Positions 58,414 to 64,000 of a stretch of DNA of 64,000 nt are shown piece by piece. The translations under genes were made by a program, and so were the position numbers. The stretch's first letter is position 1, and the number at the start of each line of letters is the position of its first letter. The stretch covers positions 49,294 through 113,293 of IMG/VR virus record IMGVR_UViG_3300042878_002532. One strand, 5' to 3'. Origin of the DNA: a virus. A model generated the notes under the pieces. It did no database searches. It was given only the letters and a program-made list of their open reading frames with translations, and had not been told where the DNA came from.

Positions 58414-60296
58414 TAGAATCTCATGAAGTTTATCTGTTTCTTCTCTAAATCTACTGATTTAACAACCGCTTTAATAGGATCTCCCAATCTAATCTGTTCT
58501 CCAAACTCATTGTATGCTAAATATTTATCTACATCTGCAGTCCATTTCCCATTAAGAGTTTCTAATCTTATCAAACCTTCACATTTGTTTTCTGTAATCT
58601 CTACATAGATTCCTCTATCCATTACTCCGGTAACAATACCATCGAATACCTGACCGATTCGGTCCTGAAGATATTCAGCTTGTTTGTATTTGATAGAATC
58701 TCTTTGTGCTCTGGATGCCACAAGTTCTCTAGCAGAACACCATTTTGCTTGTTCTTCAATCTTTGTAGGATTTCCTTGCTTTCCAGTCGTTAGTTTATCA
58801 AATAATATTCTATGTGTTATTAAATCTGGATATCTTCTGATTGGAGAAGTAAAGTGTGAATAGTGTGTGAATCCTAATCCATAGTGTCCTATGTTCTTTA
58901 TAGTATATACTGCCTTCGACATTGATCTCGTAACCAAAGTCTCAATCATATTTTCTTCAGGAGATCCTTTTATCTCTTTTAAAAGGTGATTAAGGTTATT
59001 TTTCAGTACATCTCCTTCCTCATCTAACTCAAGCTTGTAACCAAAATTGGTACATATACTTTGAAGAGATGCTAGCTTGTCACCGTTTGGTTTGTCGTGT
59101 ACTCTATATACGTTGTGCCATTGGTCTTTTGCTAAAAGTTTGGCAACTGATTTGTTTGCCAATAACATATATTCTTCAATCAATTTGTTTGCATCTTTCT
59201 GTTCTTTGAAGTAGACTCCGATTGGTTTTTTGTCATCTTCTGCAAGTTTGAACTTTACTTCAATACCACCCATTTCGATAGATCCATTTTTTATTCTAGT
59301 TCTTCTGATTTTTTTAGCCAATGTGTCTAATTGTCTAATCTCTTTATGATAGTCTCCATCTAATCCTTCGATTATCTCTTGTGCTTCTTCGTATGCATAT
59401 CTTCTGTCAGAGTGTATTACAGTCTTTCCGTGCCAAGTATCTTTTATCTTTCCGTCTTTATCTAATGTAAATACTGTTGAAAATGCCAATCTATCCACAT
59501 TTGGTTTAAGTGAGCATATTCCATTAGAAAGTCTTTCGGGAAGCATAGGTACACATCTGTCTACTAAATAAACTGATGTTGCTCTTTTGAACGCTTCTTT
59601 ATCTAATTCTGTTCCAAACTTTACATAGTGTGCAACGTCTGCAATATGTACTCCTACTTTTATGTTATTAGGATCTCTCATATCTATTGAGATGGCATCA
59701 TCAAAATCTTTTGCGTCTACAGGATCTATTGTTATAGTAGTCACGTCACGCATATCCTTTCTTGATTTAATTTCTTTTTCGGATATTATCTCAGGAACAA
59801 GTTCTGCTTCGTTAAGTACTTCTTGTGGAAATTCAACAGGTAGTCCATATTCGTACATAATGGCATTCATTTCCGTATTGTTATCTCCAACAAATCCAAG
59901 TATCTTAGTAATCTTTCCTCTTGGTGATTTTTTGTCAAGATCCCAGTCTAAAAACTCTACTAACACTTTTTGTCCATTTTCAACATCCGACTTTCCTTTT
60001 ATGTAGAAGTCTACCGCCATTTTAGAACTATCGGGTACTACAAAGATTGTATCGTTTTTTACTTGAGCAGTTCCCACAAACTCTGTTTTAAATCTTGAAG
60101 TTGTTTCTAATACTTTACCTTCTAGTTTTTTTTGTCCTTGGAATATCTCTACTCGAGCAGTATCTAAGTGAAGTGCATTAGCAGTCTTCTTTTTATGTAT
60201 AAAGATTTCTTTACCATCTACTTTTATATTGGCGTTTCCTGACGTGGAGAATTCTACTTGCGTTTCGAATATGTCTCCTTCTTTAATTTTATTCAT
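58413..60296 (-). CDS. rnr: RNase R / RNase II family 3'-5' exoribonuclease
   Basis: 627-aa exoribonuclease that degrades RNA 3' to 5'. Domain order: a cold-shock-like OB domain (GNANIKVDGKEIFIHKK), a second OB domain, then the RNB catalytic domain with DPVDAKDFDDA at 191-201 holding the four metal-binding Asp residues, HIADVAHYV, RRYPDLITHRIL near 510, and a C-terminal S1 domain (GQVFDGIVTGVMDRGIYVEI). All catalytic residues look intact. The ATG at 60296 is chosen because it starts directly before the OB domain. Phage-encoded RNB nucleases are unusual. Likely jobs are host mRNA decay, RNA recycling or maturation. Overlaps the preceding gene by 8 nt. Confidence 0.93.
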   Translation of the reverse strand: MNKIKEGDIFETQVEFSTSGNANIKVDGKEIFIHKKKTANALHLDTARVEIFQGQKKLEGKVLETTSRFKTEFVGTAQVKNDTIFVVPDSSKMAVDFYIKGKSDVENGQKVLVEFLDWDLDKKSPRGKITKILGFVGDNNTEMNAIMYEYGLPVEFPQEVLNEAELVPEIISEKEIKSRKDMRDVTTITIDPVDAKDFDDAISIDMRDPNNIKVGVHIADVAHYVKFGTELDKEAFKRATSVYLVDRCVPMLPERLSNGICSLKPNVDRLAFSTVFTLDKDGKIKDTWHGKTVIHSDRRYAYEEAQEIIEGLDGDYHKEIRQLDTLAKKIRRTRIKNGSIEMGGIEVKFKLAEDDKKPIGVYFKEQKDANKLIEEYMLLANKSVAKLLAKDQWHNVYRVHDKPNGDKLASLQSICTNFGYKLELDEEGDVLKNNLNHLLKEIKGSPEENMIETLVTRSMSKAVYTIKNIGHYGLGFTHYSHFTSPIRRYPDLITHRILFDKLTTGKQGNPTKIEEQAKWCSARELVASRAQRDSIKYKQAEYLQDRIGQVFDGIVTGVMDRGIYVEITENKCEGLIRLETLNGKWTADVDKYLAYNEFGEQIRLGDPIKAVVKSVDLEKKQINFMRF

Positions 60297-60681
60297 TATC
60301 TTTTTTCTTTTTTGATATATTGTCGACTCCGTATTTTTCAATCAGAGTGTTTTTCATTTTTGACAATACTTTTTTATTCTGTATGGGATAGTCTACTCCG
60401 AAGTTTTTTCTTAGAGTTTCTTTTCGTTTGACCTCTGAGCATTTTCTACACGAATAGTCTCCCCAGTTTTTGTTGTCGTATTTTAAGTAGTTTTTGTAGA
60501 TGACTTCTTTTTCAGTGCCACATCCATCACATTTGCATTTTACTTTATAATGTGATCCGTTTGGTAGAAGTCCAACGGGAATGATTATTATCTCACCTAT
60601 TGAAATATCGTATCCTAAGTCCTCATAGTATTGGTAGTTGGACTCGTTTATTTTAATTTCAATTTCTCTTGTAAGTATCAT
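60289..60681 (-). CDS. Zinc-finger plus DUF723-like fragment (homing-endonuclease-related)
   Basis: 130-aa protein. CKCDGCGTEKEVIYKNYLKY and YSCRKCSEVKRKETLRKNFG contain Cys pairs (CxCxxC and CxxC) likely to bind zinc. NFGVDYPIQNKKVLSKMKNT, then EKYGVDNIS, are the repeated GVD[NY]PxQ units found in phage homing-type endonucleases. The nuclease domain that usually follows is missing: the chain ends abruptly at KKKKDNE. I read it as a truncated mobile-element relative or a domesticated DNA-binding fragment. It overlaps RNase R by 8 nt. A small hairpin (GGTGGAT/ATCCACC) sits before its ATG. Confidence 0.65.
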   Translation of the reverse strand: MILTREIEIKINESNYQYYEDLGYDISIGEIIIIPVGLLPNGSHYKVKCKCDGCGTEKEVIYKNYLKYDNKNWGDYSCRKCSEVKRKETLRKNFGVDYPIQNKKVLSKMKNTLIEKYGVDNISKKKKDNE

Positions 60682-60790
60682 GTTTCTATTTTGGTGGATA
60701 TAAAAAATCCACCCATTCTTTTTATAAAAAAACATGATTTAGTTTTGTTAATGGTGATTTTTTTTTATAAAAAAATAAAAATAAGACACT

Positions 60791-60843
60791 TCTATAAAAA
60801 ATCCACCTTTATAATTTCTACGGTTTTGAAGGTTTATATATAC
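60791..60843 (+). promoter_or_regulatory. Late promoter with capsid upstream element (protease/scaffold gene)
   Basis: TCTATAAAAAATCCAC at 60791..60806, CGGTTTT, then TTTATATATAC at 60833..60843, 35 nt before the ATG. The 16-mer recurs before the capsid gene. Confidence 0.6.
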
Positions 60844-60878
60844 TCTAATAATTATACAAAAAAAAACACAACTATTTC

Positions 60879-62981
60879 ATGAAACCAGTTCTAATTGTAG
60901 AAAATTCAACGAACTCTCTTATAAGAGAAAGTTCAAGCACTGGTAAGAAGGACTATATTTTGGGTGGTACATTCACTGAATTCGGCGTTAAAAACCGTAA
61001 TGAGAGAATCTACACTGCTGCAAAATTCCTTCCTGCTTTAGAGGAGATGAATGAAAGAATGAACAATCTTGGAATTGTCTACGGTGAATTTGATCATCCA
61101 GACGTTTTCGATACTTCACTTTCAAGAGCTTCTCACGTAATTACGAAAGCTAATTACGTAAAAGAATCAAACTTGGTAGAAGGTGAAATCAGATTATTAA
61201 GCACTTATTGGGGAAAAGAGGCAAAATCGTTAGTAGACGATGGTTGTCCTATTTTCGTTTCATCTAGGGCTGCAGGTATTACTGAATCTGATGGCACTGT
61301 ATCATTAAAAAAACTATTTACTTACGACATCGTTGCTGACCCAGGTTTTGCATCGGCTAAAATGAGTGTAAAGGTTCTTAATGAGTCACTTGGTTATGAC
61401 AACCCAAAATCTAACTTTAGGATATATGATTTATCCAACGAGTCAAAAACGGAAGAGTTATTTAATATGAACAACAACGAATTTGTTACTAAACAACAAC
61501 TAACTGACTACTCTCAGTATTTGGTTAAAGAGTTGGCATCAACTAAAAAAGAAGTTAAGACTGCCATTACTAAAGGGAATATGAACCCTAAAAAACTTGA
61601 GCAATTGCTTGAGTATTACGATGAATTGAACAACACTAATTCACAAGTAGCTAAATATTTAGATTACTTAGCTGAGAAAGTTCAAATTATGGTAAATGAA
61701 AACAAGTCTTTGAAAGAAACTACAGAGAAATTAATCAAACATAACGATTATTTAGCTGAAAATCTTGAAAAGGCTGTAAACTATTCTGAATACTTAGCAG
61801 AAAACTTAGATAAGAACATTGCTTATTCTGAATATGTTGCTGAAAACTTAGACAAAAACATTGCTTATTCTGAGTATGTTGCTGAAAACGTAGACAAAAA
61901 CATTTCTTACACAGAATATGTTGCTGAAAACTTAGACAAAAACATTGCTTACTCTGAATACTTAGCAGAAAACTTAGACAAAAACATTGCTTACTCTGAA
62001 TACATTGCTGAGAGCTTAGACAAATCTATTGCTTATGGTGAGTATATCGCAGAACACGTTGATAACTCTATTGCTTACTCTGAATACTTAGCAGAACACG
62101 TTGAAGGTAACATCGCTTACTCTGAATACATTGCTGAACATTTAGATGATAATATTGCTTACTCTGAATACATTGCTGAAAATTTAGACAAATCTATTAA
62201 CTACCAAGGATTAATCGTTGAGAAGTTAAACGGTGGTAAATTGAACGAATCAGAAGGAGCATTCCCATCATTAAATGCTGCAGGATTTGAAGATCTTGAA
62301 GATGAAAACGATGATGAAAATGAAAATGCATATGGATCTGAAGAAGAAGACGAAGATGAAAACGGAATCGCAGAAATGACTCCTAATCATGCATACGCAC
62401 ACGAAGATAATGAAGATGAGAATGAAGATGAGGATTGTGGCCCAGGTGTTACAGGAAACTCAGATTCAGAATTATCAGAATCTATTGATAAATTAATCGA
62501 AGAAGCTAAAAAACGTAAAGTTTCTGAGACATCAGATTTGAATTTCTTGAAATTCATGTCTAAATCACAAGTTGATAGCTACTATGCTTTAACTAACGAA
62601 GAACAAGAGACAGTAAAACTACACATAAACGAAAGTAGCTACTTCACACAAAAAGAAGTATTGTCTTTAATCTCTGAAGCGTTATCAACTAAAAACGAAT
62701 CTCTTGAAGAAAGAGTAATCAGAATGATGCCTGAGAACACAAAGGCTATCTGGAATCAGTTAAATGAGTCTGCAAAAAAATCTATCATTTCACAAGCTAG
62801 ATTATATCCTGCAGAAGTATTAATGACTGAAGGTCAAGTTGAACATTTTTGGGCAACAAGAAACCTAAAAAAGAATGAATCTGTATCTAAAAAACTTGTT
62901 TCTCACGAAGCTCTTATCCAAGAAGATAAGTTGTCTGATAATGACGTAACAGCTATTATGGAAAGATTCAAAAACATTTAA
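60879..62981 (+). CDS. 21: Prohead protease fused to scaffold/core protein (gp21-gp22-like)
   Basis: 700-aa single open frame combining two T4 functions. Residues about 20-170 are a gp21-type serine protease: His73 in YGEFDHPDVF, Ser128 or Ser129 in IFVSSRAAG, and FTYDIVADPGFASAKM. Residues about 200-690 look like a scaffold core (gp22 role): helical, with eleven 14-aa repeats at 288-441, an acidic linker (EEEDEDENG) and a C-terminal region ending DVTAIMERFKNI. In T4 gp21 (212 aa) and gp22 (269 aa) are separate. A likely self-cleavage site is L-I-R-E at residue 17. The protease would cut scaffold, capsid protein and tagged proteins during head maturation. Confidence 0.85.
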   Translation: MKPVLIVENSTNSLIRESSSTGKKDYILGGTFTEFGVKNRNERIYTAAKFLPALEEMNERMNNLGIVYGEFDHPDVFDTSLSRASHVITKANYVKESNLVEGEIRLLSTYWGKEAKSLVDDGCPIFVSSRAAGITESDGTVSLKKLFTYDIVADPGFASAKMSVKVLNESLGYDNPKSNFRIYDLSNESKTEELFNMNNNEFVTKQQLTDYSQYLVKELASTKKEVKTAITKGNMNPKKLEQLLEYYDELNNTNSQVAKYLDYLAEKVQIMVNENKSLKETTEKLIKHNDYLAENLEKAVNYSEYLAENLDKNIAYSEYVAENLDKNIAYSEYVAENVDKNISYTEYVAENLDKNIAYSEYLAENLDKNIAYSEYIAESLDKSIAYGEYIAEHVDNSIAYSEYLAEHVEGNIAYSEYIAEHLDDNIAYSEYIAENLDKSINYQGLIVEKLNGGKLNESEGAFPSLNAAGFEDLEDENDDENENAYGSEEEDEDENGIAEMTPNHAYAHEDNEDENEDEDCGPGVTGNSDSELSESIDKLIEEAKKRKVSETSDLNFLKFMSKSQVDSYYALTNEEQETVKLHINESSYFTQKEVLSLISEALSTKNESLEERVIRMMPENTKAIWNQLNESAKKSIISQARLYPAEVLMTEGQVEHFWATRNLKKNESVSKKLVSHEALIQEDKLSDNDVTAIMERFKNI
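61740..62201 (+). repeat. Eleven tandem 42-bp repeats (14-aa) in the scaffold region
   Basis: Units of the form YSEY[LVI]AENLDKNIA, 11 in a row without gaps; a further related unit precedes them with a 14-residue insert. 14 residues equals two heptads, so the array should form one long coiled coil. Copies are very similar in DNA, implying recent expansion. Confidence 0.92.
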
Positions 62982-63032
62982 TCTATAAAAAATCCACACC
63001 TGTAAAAATAAGGTTTTTGGACGATATATATA
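62982..63032 (+). promoter_or_regulatory. Late-type promoter with upstream element for the capsid gene
   Basis: TCTATAAAAAATCCAC near 62983, then AAGGTTTTTGG and ATATATATAG at 63024..63033, about 34 nt before the ATG at 63067. The box is a weaker match than most. Confidence 0.5.
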
Positions 63033-63066
63033 GATTATTACAAAAAACAAAAAAATAAAAAAAATT

Positions 63067-64000
63067 ATGTCACACATTAGAATAGACAAAGCGAAAGCTA
63101 CAAAGAAATGGGCTCCTGTTCTTGAGAACATGGGAGTTACTGGTGATAGAGTTGAATGGATGGCGGAATACGCTGAGTTTCACTCAATCAACGAAAACGC
63201 ATACGTAAACGCATCTAACGTTGCTGGTATGGGTGGTGTATTTGCTGCACAACCAGGAAGTTATGCTGGACAAACAAACGGTGGTACTTTAGCTACTGCA
63301 GCTTCAGTTGGAACAATCGGTTCAGGTGATGTTGGTCAAAACTTATTGCCAGTTGCAATGAAAATTGCTGCTCAAACAATCGGTTTAGACTTAGTTGCTG
63401 TTAAACCAACTCCAGGTCCGAAAATCGATTTACTTTACATCGATTTCCAATATGATGATACTAGATTAGGTGCATCTGACGAAAGACCACAAGTTTTCAA
63501 ATTAAATGTTGGTGCATCTGCATCTGTATTTAATGCTGCAATCCAAACAGGTGTTGGTTCAACAATCGCACAAAATCAAGGTGGATTACAAAATGGTAGA
63601 TATTTCTACTCAATCAATGGTGCTGGTACTCAGTCATTAGGTAACCCAACAATCTTGAGCGGAAACGTTGCTGGTGCAACAGTTTCAACTACTGAGCCTT
63701 TACAAAAAACTGGTGTTGTTGAGTTCTTAGGATTCTCTAGAATTGATGGTTTCCCAATGTTCAGAGCGTTTAGACAAGCTAACACTGCACACACTGCAGT
63801 TGATCAAGCTAACCTTGCTTGGACATTAGATCCATCAAGAAACACATTTACTGCTACTGCATCTATGACTTCTAAAATCACTCACCTTGCTGGTCTTACT
63901 ATTGCATCTGGAACTGTGACTATTGAGTTAATCTCTGCATTAGAAGATCATATCCCAGGTTTCTCAACAAACTTTGGTGGTGTTCCTTCTGGATCTGCAC
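63067..64000 (+). CDS. 23: Major capsid protein (T4 gp23-like), partial at window end
   Basis: N-terminal 311 residues of the capsid protein; the rest lies beyond the window. SHIRIDKAKATKKWAPVLEN is the N-terminal prosegment. FHSINE at 38-43 gives an I-N-E site like those cut by T4 gp21, so the mature protein probably starts at Asn44. Then come GDVGQNLLPVAMKIAAQTIG, LVAVKPTPGPKIDLLYIDFQ and FNAAIQTGV, as in gp23-family HK97-fold proteins. Codon choice is highly biased (TTA, AAC, ATC, GGT), in line with the most abundant virion protein. It follows the protease/scaffold gene by 85 bp. Confidence 0.9.
   Translation, partial: MSHIRIDKAKATKKWAPVLENMGVTGDRVEWMAEYAEFHSINENAYVNASNVAGMGGVFAAQPGSYAGQTNGGTLATAASVGTIGSGDVGQNLLPVAMKIAAQTIGLDLVAVKPTPGPKIDLLYIDFQYDDTRLGASDERPQVFKLNVGASASVFNAAIQTGVGSTIAQNQGGLQNGRYFYSINGAGTQSLGNPTILSGNVAGATVSTTEPLQKTGVVEFLGFSRIDGFPMFRAFRQANTAHTAVDQANLAWTLDPSRNTFTATASMTSKITHLAGLTIASGTVTIELISALEDHIPGFSTNFGGVPSGSA

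Noticed and set aside
61740-62201. Possible CRISPR-like array (42-bp periodic repeats)
   Set aside because: The repeats are in frame, coding and gapless with no spacers; they form a coiled-coil protein repeat.
1-64000. tRNA or rRNA genes
   Set aside because: No cloverleaf-like intergenic segment with TTC-type T-loop was seen by eye; gaps are short and AT-rich. A tRNAscan run would be needed to exclude them.

Overview
The window is AT-rich dsDNA from a large contractile-tailed (myovirus) phage with a T4-type virion and replication core. Recognisable T4 counterparts are: late sigma factor gp55, clamp loader gp44, Mre11/SbcD-type nuclease gp47, large terminase gp17, portal gp20, prohead protease gp21 joined to a gp22-like core, major capsid protein gp23, sheath gp18, tube gp19, gp25 and head-completion gp4, plus a probable gp15. 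The host is most likely a member of the Bacteroidota, probably a flavobacterium. Shine-Dalgarno sites are essentially absent. Several genes have TAnnTTTG (-7) boxes. ClpS and the glutamine synthetase resemble Bacteroidota forms, and two proteins carry a C-terminal motif typical of Bacteroidota rhomboid proteins.

Layout. 1-3.3 kb (minus): a wall-enzyme-like fragment, a polyphosphate kinase 2, a WYL-like protein and a lipoprotein. 3.4-5.0 kb (plus): unknown gene and GH19 endolysin. 5.0-7.7 kb (minus): four-gene overlapping operon headed by a nucleotidyltransferase, with a host-type promoter. 7.8-10.3 kb: two fibre-like proteins. 11.2-15.3 kb: tape measure protein. 15.4-17.3 kb: small unknowns. 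17.3-23.3 kb (minus): 2003-aa baseplate/fibre protein. 23.4-27.1 kb: Cys-cluster virion protein, cupin-like protein, gp47 and tube. 27.2-36.5 kb (minus): tail chaperone pair, 1310-aa sheath and two tagged proteins, one of 1141 aa. 36.6-43.2 kb: unknowns, ribbon-helix-helix protein and small-terminase candidate, terminase, ClpS, HAD phosphatase. 43.3-47 kb: spanin-like pair and a run of tagged small proteins including a cysteine hydrolase. 46.9-53.5 kb: gp25, gp44, gp15-like, abundant structural protein, gp55, adenylate cyclase, glutamine synthetase. 53.7-64 kb: gp4, portal, RNase R, protease/scaffold and capsid protein.

Regulation. A recurrent box TTTTAATATATAC or TTTTATATATAC precedes most structural genes. 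It is probably the late promoter read by the gp55-type sigma. It lies about 16-35 nt upstream of the ATG in one set of genes and exactly 4-5 nt upstream in another, which predicts leaderless late mRNAs. Five genes instead have host-like TAnnTTTG boxes. The endolysin and the spanin-like pair share a 24-nt leader.

Most interesting proposal. About a dozen proteins begin with a T4-like capsid-targeting peptide (M-K/R-x-I/L-K/R-x-F), usually followed by an [ILF]-x-E site suited to the prohead protease. The tagged set includes three enzymes: polyphosphate kinase 2, a class III adenylate cyclase and an isochorismatase-like hydrolase. This suggests that the phage packages enzymes in its head and injects them with the DNA. 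Coordinates were derived by reading the sequence by eye; no database or alignment program was run.
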